This document shows positions 17,773 through 25,384 of a stretch of DNA of 64,000 nt, piece by piece (position 1 is the first letter of the stretch; each line of letters starts with the position of its first letter). A program made the position numbers and the translations under genes. Source of the stretch: Deltaproteobacteria bacterium (GTDB taxonomy: Bacteria > UBA10199 > JACPAL01); assembly GCA_016180855.1 (NCBI GenBank), contig JACPAL010000010.1, forward strand, positions 54,988-118,987, read 5' to 3'. The notes below the pieces were generated by a model that was not told where the DNA came from, ran no database searches, and saw only the letters and a list, made by a program, of their open reading frames with translations.

Positions 17773-18783
17773 ATGAAAAATTTACTTCTCCTGTTCTGTC
17801 TGCCGGTTCTTTTAGGCATCGGTTGTTCCAAGAAATCGGCTCCGGTGATTCAGGTTCAGCCGGGGATTGTTGCTAAAATCAACGGCAAGGAGATCACCGA
17901 TGAGGATATCCGTAAGGTGATGGGGCCTGAATTTGTTCGGGCCGAAATGGAACTGTACGATGTCAAGAAGGCAGGGCTGGACCAGATCATTCAGGATCAG
18001 GTGCTTCAAGAAGAATCCAAAAAACAGGGGATCAGCCAGGAAGAGCTTTTGCAAAAAAACGTCGACAGTCAGATCAAGGTCACTGACAAGGAAGTGGAGA
18101 AATTTTACAACGACAACAAAGGGCGGTTTGGAGAGAAGAAGTTTGATGAGCTGAAAGGGAATATCCAGTTCATGCTCTCCCGTCAGAAAAGGGGTGAGGT
18201 TTTGGACCAGTATGTTGCCAAGCTCAGGAAGGGGCTGGATATCCAGGTCTTGATTCAGGCGACCAAGCTCGAGGTTCCGGAAGGGGACAGCCCTGCGATC
18301 GGTCCGGACAAGGCCCCGGTTCATATGGTGGAGTTTACCGATTATCAGTGTCCTTTTTGTGGAAAGGCTCGTGAGACGGTCAACCAGGTCTTGAGTGACT
18401 ACAAGGGTAAGGTAAAATATGTCATTCGCGATTTTCCCCTTTCTTTCCATCGGGATTCCTTCAAGGCACATGAGGCAGCTCACTGTGCGGGCGATCAAGG
18501 GAAATACTGGGAGATGAATAAAAAACTGTTTGCGAGTCAGAAAGACTTGAAGGTTGAAGATCTGAAAAAATATGCCTCTGAGATCAGTCTGAACAAATCA
18601 AAGTTTGAAGAATGTCTGAATTCCAACAAGTTTGCGGAGAGGGTACGTCAGGGGTTGGAGGATGGCCAGAAGGTTGGTGTCTCTGGGACACCGGCCTTTT
18701 TTATCAATGGTCGGATGATCTCCGGTGCTCGCCCCTTCCCGGATTTCAAAGAAATCATTGACGACGAGCTGACAGCCAATTAG
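17773..18783 (+). CDS. Lipoprotein with SurA-like N domain and DsbA-like thioredoxin domain
   Basis: A 336-residue exported thiol-disulfide protein. The lipobox LGIGC puts the lipidated cysteine at residue 18. Residues 30-165 resemble the helical SurA/PpiC N-terminal chaperone segment (NGKEITDEDIRKVM...). From about 180 a thioredoxin-like domain of the DsbA/DsbG type follows, with the redox motif C193-P-F-C196 and a cis-proline loop VSGTPAFF near 305. It probably helps disulfide formation or isomerisation in the periplasm. It is 12 bases ahead of serS with no obvious functional link. Confidence 0.85.
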   Translation: MKNLLLLFCLPVLLGIGCSKKSAPVIQVQPGIVAKINGKEITDEDIRKVMGPEFVRAEMELYDVKKAGLDQIIQDQVLQEESKKQGISQEELLQKNVDSQIKVTDKEVEKFYNDNKGRFGEKKFDELKGNIQFMLSRQKRGEVLDQYVAKLRKGLDIQVLIQATKLEVPEGDSPAIGPDKAPVHMVEFTDYQCPFCGKARETVNQVLSDYKGKVKYVIRDFPLSFHRDSFKAHEAAHCAGDQGKYWEMNKKLFASQKDLKVEDLKKYASEISLNKSKFEECLNSNKFAERVRQGLEDGQKVGVSGTPAFFINGRMISGARPFPDFKEIIDDELTAN

Positions 18784-18795
18784 CAACTTGAAACG

Positions 18796-20073
18796 GTGCT
18801 AGATCTTAAGTTCGTCTTAGAAAATCTTCCGTTCGTTCAGGAGGCGCTTCAGAAGAAGAGGGTCTCATTCGACCTTGCCTCTCTGGAGAAGCTCAATCAA
18901 AAAAGAAAGAGTGTTCAGGTTGAATTTGACCAGCTCCGCTTTCGTCAAAATCAGGTTTCTCAGGAGATCCCAAAGAGGAAAAAAGAGGGGAAAGCGGTTG
19001 ATGACCTCCTGGAGCAAATGAAAGAGGTTGCAGGTCGTGTTAGTGATCTTTCAGGGCAGCTCTCGGAGGTCGAGGGAGAACTCAACACTCTCCTTTTGTA
19101 TATTCCTAATACTCCTCATCCCTCTGTTCCTGTCGGTACCGACAGCTCTCATAATAAAGAGTTACGCCAGTGGGGAAAGATTCCCGAATTCTCGTTTAGG
19201 CCAAGGGAGCATTGGGAGATTGGGGAACAGATTGGAATCTTTGATTTCAAGGGTGCCGCCAAGATTGCTGGATCGAGGTTTGTTGTCTATCGGGGTTGGG
19301 GGGCAAAACTGGAGCGGGCGTTGATCAATTTTATGCTCGATCTCCATACCCGTGATCATGGCTATCAGGAGATCTGGCCACCGGCGATGGCAAATGCCCG
19401 TTCGCTCACCGGGACAGCCAATCTCCCCAAGTTTGAGGGGGATCTTTATAAGACGACCGAGGGGCTTTATCTGATTCCCACGGGTGAGGTGCCTCTTACA
19501 AACCTTTATCAGGATGAGATTCTTGAAGAGAAGGATCTTCCGGTTTTGGTCACTGCCTACACCCCCTGTTTTCGGAGTGAGGCAGGCGCAGCAGGCAAAG
19601 ATACACAAGGCCTGATTCGGCAGCACCAATTTGATAAGGTGGAGCTCATGAAGTTCGCCCATCCGGAGAAGTCATACGAGGAACTCGAAAAACTTTTGTC
19701 AAATGCTGAAGAGGTTTTGCAACTTTTGGAGTTGCCTTATCGTGTTGTGACGCTTTGTACCGGCGACATGAGTTTTGCTTCCGCCAAGACCTACGATATT
19801 GAGGTTTGGTTGCCGGGCCAAAATGGGGGAAAAGGAGCTTATCGGGAGATCTCCTCTTGCACCAACTTTGAGGATTTTCAGGCCAGGAGGGTCAATACCC
19901 GGTTTCGCTCCGAGGGAAAGAAACTGCGTTACGTTCATACCTTGAATGGCTCTGGTTTGGCGGTTGGCCGAACGATTGCGGCCATTCTGGAAAATTTTCA
20001 GGATGGGAAAGGATTTAGGATTCCGAAGGCGCTCGTTCCGTATCTGGGGGTTGAGAGGGTAGTGTCCAATTAA
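18796..20073 (+). CDS. serS: Seryl-tRNA synthetase
   Basis: Class II synthetase that charges tRNA-Ser. The start is GTG 18796, giving the usual [11 protein letters not shown] terminus and the coiled-coil tRNA-binding arm (about residues 30-105). Catalytic motifs 2 and 3 are seen as [22 protein letters not shown] and [17 protein letters not shown], together with TGEVPLTN. Length 425 is normal. A tRNA-Ser(GCU) gene lies 5 kb downstream. Confidence 0.96.
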   Translation: MLDLKFVLENLPFVQEALQKKRVSFDLASLEKLNQKRKSVQVEFDQLRFRQNQVSQEIPKRKKEGKAVDDLLEQMKEVAGRVSDLSGQLSEVEGELNTLLLYIPNTPHPSVPVGTDSSHNKELRQWGKIPEFSFRPREHWEIGEQIGIFDFKGAAKIAGSRFVVYRGWGAKLERALINFMLDLHTRDHGYQEIWPPAMANARSLTGTANLPKFEGDLYKTTEGLYLIPTGEVPLTNLYQDEILEEKDLPVLVTAYTPCFRSEAGAAGKDTQGLIRQHQFDKVELMKFAHPEKSYEELEKLLSNAEEVLQLLELPYRVVTLCTGDMSFASAKTYDIEVWLPGQNGGKGAYREISSCTNFEDFQARRVNTRFRSEGKKLRYVHTLNGSGLAVGRTIAAILENFQDGKGFRIPKALVPYLGVERVVSN

Positions 20074-20257
20074 TGAACAATCACCAATAAAACTTTCCTC
20101 TTTTGGTCTAAACAATTTCCGAAACTAAATAGTTGGGCAGTTCGATTTAAGGCTGTCACTTAGTCCTTCGATTCATAAATTCGGTGACGAATTTATTTAC
20201 TCAGGACTAGTGCTGAGCGAGTAATTTTGTTGATTTTTTGGCTTTGTATATACGTCA
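20074..20257. other. Intergenic region with a degenerate repeat copy
   Basis: No gene is visible. The stretch 20160-20222 reads AGTCCTTCGA ... CTCAGGACT followed by TGAGCGAG, an AT-altered relative of the repeat beside tRNA-Ala (46463-46678). It also contains the near-palindrome ATAAATTCGGTGACGAATTTAT. Confidence 0.5.
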
Positions 20258-20360
20258 TATGGTTGATCAATTTTTGGTTAGTACTTTTTTATTGATAAAC
20301 CATAAGTATTTCTAACTTTTAGCGGGCACATGCGTACCCGCCAAAAGTTGAAATGCTATA
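20258..20360 (+). repeat. 103-nt two-hairpin element, copy 1
   Basis: Stem 1 pairs TATGGTTGATCAAT with ATTGATAAACCATA (20258-20304); stem 2 pairs AGTATTTCTAACTTTTAGCG with CGCCAAAAGTTGAAATGCT (20305-20357), with a bulged T and one A-C mismatch. The second copy at 24848-24950 has the same length and differs at about 10 positions, several of which are compensatory. There is no obvious open frame. It could be a structured RNA or a mobile palindromic unit. Confidence 0.8.
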
Positions 20361-20430
20361 GTAATTACGAGTCGAGGTACTTAGCGGTTATTGTTTTTAA
20401 GGGTCAGAAGTAACTTTTTGGAGGGTTCAA

Positions 20431-22311
20431 GTGACTGTTCCAAAAGCGGTGGGAGCTTCTGATGGATACTATTCTTCCGGGCATTCTGTTGGGTCTGTTT
20501 CTTACCGGTGTCCTTCCAGTCTGAATATTCCGATCAAGCGTGAGAGAGAGACCGATTACAAGGCGGTCGCCATTGCGTTGGGTTCACTCGCCTTAGGGAT
20601 AGGTCTGCGTCAGCTCCTGGTCAAGCGACTTCCCTCGGAAGCCCATTGGTTCACAAGAAACATCATTGGAAAGGCGTTCAAGGCCAAGGGGGTTGAGGGG
20701 GCGGAGAGAACGATCAACCGGTGGTTTCATTTTGGAGAAGAGGTTGCCCTCATCACTTTTGTGAGCGAATGGGGACTCCGCCGTTTTTTTGGTTACGAAG
20801 ACAGGGTCTCTCCGATGGGAAGTCTTGCCCTCATGCTCCTCTTCCAAAGGGTGGCGGTTCAATACGCCGGCCTGAATGCCTCGGGGATGAATGTGATGTT
20901 CTTCATGGATCGTGCCATGGATGCCTTGATTCAGGTCCAGAATGGCAAGAGATGGCATGAGGTCGATTTCACCAAGCTGGCGATGCGCTATGGAACCCTT
21001 TCTCTCTTTGGGACCATTCGGCAGAAATGGGGAAAGAATCTCCTCTTTGCCTTGAGCAGCCGTGCGGGACACGGTCAGTGGATCATGAGGTCGGCGAATG
21101 TGAGTTGCGGTGCCTCGAAACTTCAAAGGATCGGATGGAGATTCTCTCCAGAAAGAGATTCGGTGATCCAGAAACTGATTGCCTCCTCTAACCTCCACAC
21201 CGAAAAGAGTTTTGTGACGCGAGAAGGGTGTTTCTTCAGCCCAATTTTCAAAAAGACCGGGAAGGCCTTGACCGAAGGAGAGCAGATCGCACTAGCTGGC
21301 CTGTTTGGCAAGGAGCGACTCGCCGATTTATTTGCAACCCACGGGGGGGTGATTCGTCAATTTGCTGCGCGTGGCGGAAAGACCGTAGAGGCTCTGGAGT
21401 TTGTCGTGGGGATCGGCCTCACAAAGAATCGCGGTTATGATATCACCAATCTGGGGATTGGTGTCTTTGTTATTCTGCTCGAAGGGACGGCCGTCTTCAT
21501 TGATGCGAGTACGGGAGCCGCCTTCCGCGGAGAGAGTTTTGAGGAGGTAGCGAAGCAGACCTTCTGGAAGGGGGTTCTGATCATGCCGTTTCGGCATGGG
21601 GCTAAGCTCCGCTTTGGTTTTGACACCAAATGGGCGATGTTTCTGGATCGTTCGCTCAAGTTTGGTTTGGAGCCGATGGTCAACAAATTCTTCCCGATTT
21701 ACGCCAATGCCGGGCTCTGGCGGGATAGCTATGGGCGGGTCGCCTCCAAGAGTAAATCACTGGATGATTTTCTCGCGATTCATGTGGGGCCAAAGATATG
21801 GGGAAGGGGTGGGCTGACGCGATATAACGGGAACATCTTCAATCTCAGAAATTTTCGTGAGGCGGCTATCCCTGGGAATTGGGGCACTGATAAAGAGGGA
21901 GTTTCCCCCTACACCCCGCTTACAGTGGCCTACAAACAATTGGCTGAATTCTATGCAACGGAGGCGGGTCAGGGCAAAAAGGGACTTAAACCAGAGGAGA
22001 GGGAGGCGATCGAGTGCCACATTAGAAACTTGATTGATGAGGCACACAATCGCCTTACTACAGAGACCACGGTTCGTTCCTCTCAGTATGACGATGACAC
22101 CGTCATCAAACAGGCGATTGTTGTCTCAGCCGCTACCTACTATGCTCATCTGCAACAAGACGAGTATTTCGGACGACTAGTTCGTGAAAACCATGACTGG
22201 TTCCAGATGTTCGAGAGGGTTCGCAATTCGGAAGATGTTGCCGCCATTGCAGAGGAAATAAACTTGCATTCAGGGATGCTACGGGAGAAGGGTGAATTGG
22301 GTGCCTTTTGA
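20431..22311 (+). CDS. Hypothetical protein, 626 aa
   Basis: I do not recognise this protein. It starts at GTG 20431 with GGAGGG 6 bases upstream. There is no signal peptide. Hydrophobic stretches occur at about 45-60 (VAIALGSLALGIGL), 105-145 and 335-355 (LGIGVFVILLEGTAVFI), some long enough to cross or lie on a membrane. The C-terminal third is soluble and charged, with a predicted helical PEEREAIECHIRNLIDEAHNR stretch. The MFS gene begins at a TTG that overlaps its stop codon, so the two are probably translationally coupled. It is bounded upstream by the 103-nt element. Confidence 0.75.
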   Translation: MTVPKAVGASDGYYSSGHSVGSVSYRCPSSLNIPIKRERETDYKAVAIALGSLALGIGLRQLLVKRLPSEAHWFTRNIIGKAFKAKGVEGAERTINRWFHFGEEVALITFVSEWGLRRFFGYEDRVSPMGSLALMLLFQRVAVQYAGLNASGMNVMFFMDRAMDALIQVQNGKRWHEVDFTKLAMRYGTLSLFGTIRQKWGKNLLFALSSRAGHGQWIMRSANVSCGASKLQRIGWRFSPERDSVIQKLIASSNLHTEKSFVTREGCFFSPIFKKTGKALTEGEQIALAGLFGKERLADLFATHGGVIRQFAARGGKTVEALEFVVGIGLTKNRGYDITNLGIGVFVILLEGTAVFIDASTGAAFRGESFEEVAKQTFWKGVLIMPFRHGAKLRFGFDTKWAMFLDRSLKFGLEPMVNKFFPIYANAGLWRDSYGRVASKSKSLDDFLAIHVGPKIWGRGGLTRYNGNIFNLRNFREAAIPGNWGTDKEGVSPYTPLTVAYKQLAEFYATEAGQGKKGLKPEEREAIECHIRNLIDEAHNRLTTETTVRSSQYDDDTVIKQAIVVSAATYYAHLQQDEYFGRLVRENHDWFQMFERVRNSEDVAAIAEEINLHSGMLREKGELGAF

Positions 22312-23651
22312 AAAATAAGATCCTGGCGGCGCTACTGGCGCAGCCCCATGCAGAGCCTTTAACCGACTCGGCACAGATCAAGTCAACCTATCATCATTGG
22401 CGCGTTCGGCAAATGTACTCCATGATGATCGGTTACGCGCTCTTCTATTTTGTCCGAAAAAACTTCTCGATGGCGATGCCGGTTTTCCTCTCCGACTTGG
22501 GCTACACCAAGACCGATCTAGGCTGGATCTTGACCGTCTTCTCCGTGATCTATGGTTTTGCAAAGTTTGGTAATGGGATTTTGGCAGATCGGGCGAATCC
22601 ACGCTATTTTATGGCGGTCGGTCTCATCCTCTCTGCAATAGTCAATATCATCTTTGGACTGAGCTCCGGATTGACCGCCTTCGGCATCTGTTGGCTTTTG
22701 AACGGATGGTTTCAGGGGATGGGGTGGCCCCCCTGTGCTCGAAGTCTTGTCCATTGGTACGGTCCGACAGAGCGAGGGACCGCCTGGGGAATTTGGAATG
22801 CCTCCCACCAGGTTGGTGGGGCCGGTATCCTCATTTTGGCGGGATATTTGGTTGAACATTATAGCTGGCGTTCTGCTTTTATTATCCCGGCAATTTTGGC
22901 TATTGGGGTCGCTTTTTTTCTGATCAACCGGCTTCGGGATACCCCGCAATCTCTCGGTCTCCCGCCGATTGAGGTCTTTCATGGAGAGCTCCGAAAAGTT
23001 GATGAGCATGAAGACTCCGCTGATTCGTTCAAAGAGATTTTGTGGGATCATGTGTTGAAAAACAGGCTCGTCTGGATTGTGAGTTTCGCCAATTTTTTCG
23101 TCTATATCGTCCGGATTGGGGTGCTTGATTGGGCCCCAACCTTTTTGGTGGAGGTGAAGGGGAGTTCCGTAACAATGGCCGGTTTTAAGGTTGCCGCCTT
23201 TGAAGTTGCCGGGATTGTTGGGGCAATCAGTGCCGGTCTGATTTCTGACAGGATCTTCAAAGGAAAGAGGGGACCGGTGAATGTCCTTTGCATGGCGTTG
23301 TTGATCTTCTTCATGGTCGCTCTGTGGATGATTCCTGCGGGATACCCCTGGTTAGATGCCGTGGCCCTTTTTGCCGTTGGATTTGTCGTTTATGGACCCC
23401 AAATGCTTGTGAGTGTGGCTGCCGCTGATTTTGCCTCCAAGAAGGCGGCCGCAACCGCCACCGGAATGACGGGAACCTTTGGCTATCTGGGGAGTGCCCT
23501 TTGCGGTGTTGGAACCGGGATGATTGTTGACCACTGGGGATGGGATGGTGGCTTTCTCTTTTTTATTGCCTCTGCGGCGATCGGGGTTGTTCTCTTTCTT
23601 ATGACCTGGAGTCATTGCTCTGCAGAATTGGAAGAGATCCATCAGAAATAA
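22308..23651 (+). CDS. MFS transporter, organophosphate:phosphate antiporter type
   Basis: A 447-residue, twelve-helix inner-membrane carrier resembling GlpT/UhpT/UhpC: YALFYFVRKNFSMAMPVFLSDLGYTKTDLG, then FGNGILADRANPRYFM (the conserved A-motif loop), NGWFQGMGWPPCARSLVHWY and ERGTAWGIWNASHQVGGAG, which are very close to the OPA family signatures. Substrate is likely a phosphorylated sugar or glycerol 3-phosphate, or it may act as a UhpC-type sensor. The TTG start overlaps the previous stop (TTGA). Confidence 0.88.
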   Translation: MKNKILAALLAQPHAEPLTDSAQIKSTYHHWRVRQMYSMMIGYALFYFVRKNFSMAMPVFLSDLGYTKTDLGWILTVFSVIYGFAKFGNGILADRANPRYFMAVGLILSAIVNIIFGLSSGLTAFGICWLLNGWFQGMGWPPCARSLVHWYGPTERGTAWGIWNASHQVGGAGILILAGYLVEHYSWRSAFIIPAILAIGVAFFLINRLRDTPQSLGLPPIEVFHGELRKVDEHEDSADSFKEILWDHVLKNRLVWIVSFANFFVYIVRIGVLDWAPTFLVEVKGSSVTMAGFKVAAFEVAGIVGAISAGLISDRIFKGKRGPVNVLCMALLIFFMVALWMIPAGYPWLDAVALFAVGFVVYGPQMLVSVAAADFASKKAAATATGMTGTFGYLGSALCGVGTGMIVDHWGWDGGFLFFIASAAIGVVLFLMTWSHCSAELEEIHQK

Positions 23652-23743
23652 CCTCTGAAAAAGGTCCCCCTCTGTTGCATTTGTACCTTCCCTTTTTCTC
23701 CTCTTGGCGGTATTCTATCCCCGTTTTTATTTAGGGGGGACTC

Positions 23744-24802
23744 TTGAAGGTTTTTCACCATTCCAGTGAGATTTCCGAGACGCCGCTCCGTGAATTTCAG
23801 GATTCTTACCATTTCCAGCTGACACGAAAGATCGCCGAGGGAGGGATGGGGGTTGTCTACGAGGCGAAGCTTTTTGGTGCGGAGGGCTTTGAAAAGCAGG
23901 TTGCCATCAAAACGATCCGGCAAGAGATTGCTGAGATGAAGGACTTTGTGCAGCTCTTTATTGGTGAGGCGAAATTGGCCGCCTGTCTGGTCCATCAAAA
24001 CATCGTCCAGATCTACCGCCTCGGTATGGTTGATAACATCTATTACGTGGCGATGGAGTATGTACGGGGCGTCGACCTCAGGGATTTTATCTGGCGCCAT
24101 TTTGAGAGGGAGGAAAAGATTCCGATTGAATTGGCTGCCTTCATCGCGAGTCGTGTGGCACGAGGGCTTGAATATGCCCACCGCAAAACCGATGGGCAAG
24201 GTAGGCCCCTGAATGCAGTTCATTGCGACATCAGCCCGAAGAATCTGATGATCTCCGCGGAGGGGGAGGTGAAGATTACCGATTTTGGGATTGCGAAGGC
24301 GAAAGGGATCATCCGTGGGGATCTTCTGGAAGGATTGGGGAAGGCCTCCTATGTCTCGCCGGAGCAGATTGAAGGAGGGGTGGTGGATGGGCGGTCCGAT
24401 ATTTTTTCATTGGGGGCCGTTCTTTACGAGATGCTCACGGGACAACGGGCGTTCAAGGGGAAAAATCGGGAAGAGATTCTGGAAAATGTCCTCCACAAAC
24501 CGATCACAACGGTCCGCGGTCTTAATGGTGACGTTCCCAAGGATTTGGAAAATATTATTTTAAGGTGTTTGAAGATAAAGCAGGAAGAGCGTTATGTCAC
24601 GGCCGGTGAGTTGGGGTATGATTTGGAATATCTCCTGTACCATGGAGGTTATGGTCCGACGATCCAAACCCTTCAGAAACATGTCCAAAAGCTTTTCCCC
24701 GAGATTTATCTTGCTCACCTCGTGACTCCTTCACGGGATCAGGTTGTTATGCCGGGTGATTTGTCACTGTCGTTGTCACTCGCGGATCAAAAGAAATCCT
24801 AG
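23744..24802 (+). CDS. Eukaryotic-type Ser/Thr protein kinase
   Basis: A 352-residue cytoplasmic kinase consisting mainly of the catalytic domain. Visible are the glycine loop AEGGMGVVY (31-39), VAIK with K56, the catalytic loop HCDISPKN (160-167), DFG (180-182), SPEQ and DIFSLGAVLYEMLTG. The first Arg of the usual HRD is replaced by Cys, which is unusual, but the catalytic Asp and the downstream K and N are kept. The HxDISPxN style is common in myxobacterial kinases. There is no transmembrane segment or PASTA domain; the last 70 residues are of unknown role. Start TTG 23744 follows AGGGGGGA. Confidence 0.88.
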   Translation: MKVFHHSSEISETPLREFQDSYHFQLTRKIAEGGMGVVYEAKLFGAEGFEKQVAIKTIRQEIAEMKDFVQLFIGEAKLAACLVHQNIVQIYRLGMVDNIYYVAMEYVRGVDLRDFIWRHFEREEKIPIELAAFIASRVARGLEYAHRKTDGQGRPLNAVHCDISPKNLMISAEGEVKITDFGIAKAKGIIRGDLLEGLGKASYVSPEQIEGGVVDGRSDIFSLGAVLYEMLTGQRAFKGKNREEILENVLHKPITTVRGLNGDVPKDLENIILRCLKIKQEERYVTAGELGYDLEYLLYHGGYGPTIQTLQKHVQKLFPEIYLAHLVTPSRDQVVMPGDLSLSLSLADQKKS

Positions 24803-24847
24803 ACCCTTAAAACTCATTGGACTATGCCTTTCTTTGCCGATGAGGAT

Positions 24848-24950
24848 TATGGTTGATCAGCTTTTGGTTAGTATATTTTTGTTGATAAACCATAAGTATT
24901 TCTAACTTTTAGCGGGTACAGTCGTATCCGCTAAAAGTTGAAATGCTATA
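24848..24950 (+). repeat. 103-nt two-hairpin element, copy 2
   Basis: Same orientation and length as 20258-20360. In stem 1 the closing U-A pair of copy 1 is replaced by C-G (GATCAGC / GTTGAT); in stem 2 the A-C mismatch of copy 1 becomes A-U (TTTTAGCGG / CCGCTAAAA) and the loop-side TAC/GTA pairs are complete. It lies 53 bases before tRNA-Ser. Confidence 0.8.
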
Positions 24951-25003
24951 AAGGCCGAGCATCGGGTTTACCCCGATGTGACGCCGAGGGGTTTGGATAG
25001 AAC

Positions 25004-25094
25004 GGAAGGGTGGCCGAGTGGCCGAAGGCGGCGGTTTGCTAAACCGTTGTACGGGTGAAAACCTGTACCGAGGGTTCGAATCCCTCCCCTTCCG
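25004..25094 (+). tRNA. tRNA-Ser (GCU)
   Basis: Acceptor stem GGAAGGG / CCCTTCC, D arm GGCCGAGTGGCC, anticodon loop TTTGCTAAA (anticodon GCT), a long class II variable arm (GTACGGGTGAAAACCTGTAC) and T arm GGTTCGAATCC. No CCA is encoded. It reads AGC/AGU codons. Confidence 0.95.
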
Positions 25095-25253
25095 AATCGC
25101 CACGGTGTTTATCACGGTTGCGATTCGGAAGGGCTTTCATATAGAAAAGTTATGGAAATCTTTCGGAGGGATTCGAACGGCCGTAACGAAACGATCCAGT
25201 GAATCGTTTCGTAGGCCGCGGCTCCGAAACGAGCTGTAGAGCGAGTGGAGGAG

Positions 25254-25270
25254 GAATCCCTCCCCTTCCG
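25254..25270 (+). repeat. Duplicate of tRNA-Ser 3' end
   Basis: The 17 bases GAATCCCTCCCCTTCCG are identical to the 3' end of tRNA-Ser (25078-25094), 176 bases downstream in direct orientation. The DNA between contains a T-arm-like fragment in inverted orientation (25165-25178) and an inverted repeat CCTTCCGAATCGC / GCGATTCGGAAGG right after the tRNA. Confidence 0.9.
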
Positions 25271-25279
25271 CAAAACAGC

Positions 25280-25298
25280 GCCCCTTCGGGGGCTTTTT
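25280..25298 (+). terminator. Rho-independent terminator
   Basis: GCCCC-TTCG-GGGGC followed by TTTTT, 10 bases after the duplicated tRNA end. It probably terminated tRNA-Ser transcripts before the intervening DNA arrived. Confidence 0.75.
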
Positions 25299-25384
25299 AT
25301 AAACCCTCGACTTTTTCTTTAGAGGTATGCTAGGGGCAGGCGCCGACTTAAATAGTACGATAGGGCCTAAAGCCGGGGGGATTT

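Noticed and set aside
20258..24950. Integron attC sites
   Set aside because: The 103-nt elements have a bulged long stem and GTTGAAA, but the R-box does not fit GTTRRRY, a second hairpin is present, and no cassette-like gene array or integrase is seen.
20258..25270. Classical genomic island at tRNA-Ser
   Set aside because: There is no integrase gene, and the tRNA-end duplicate encloses only 159 bases on the far side of the tRNA, not the 4.5-kb segment.
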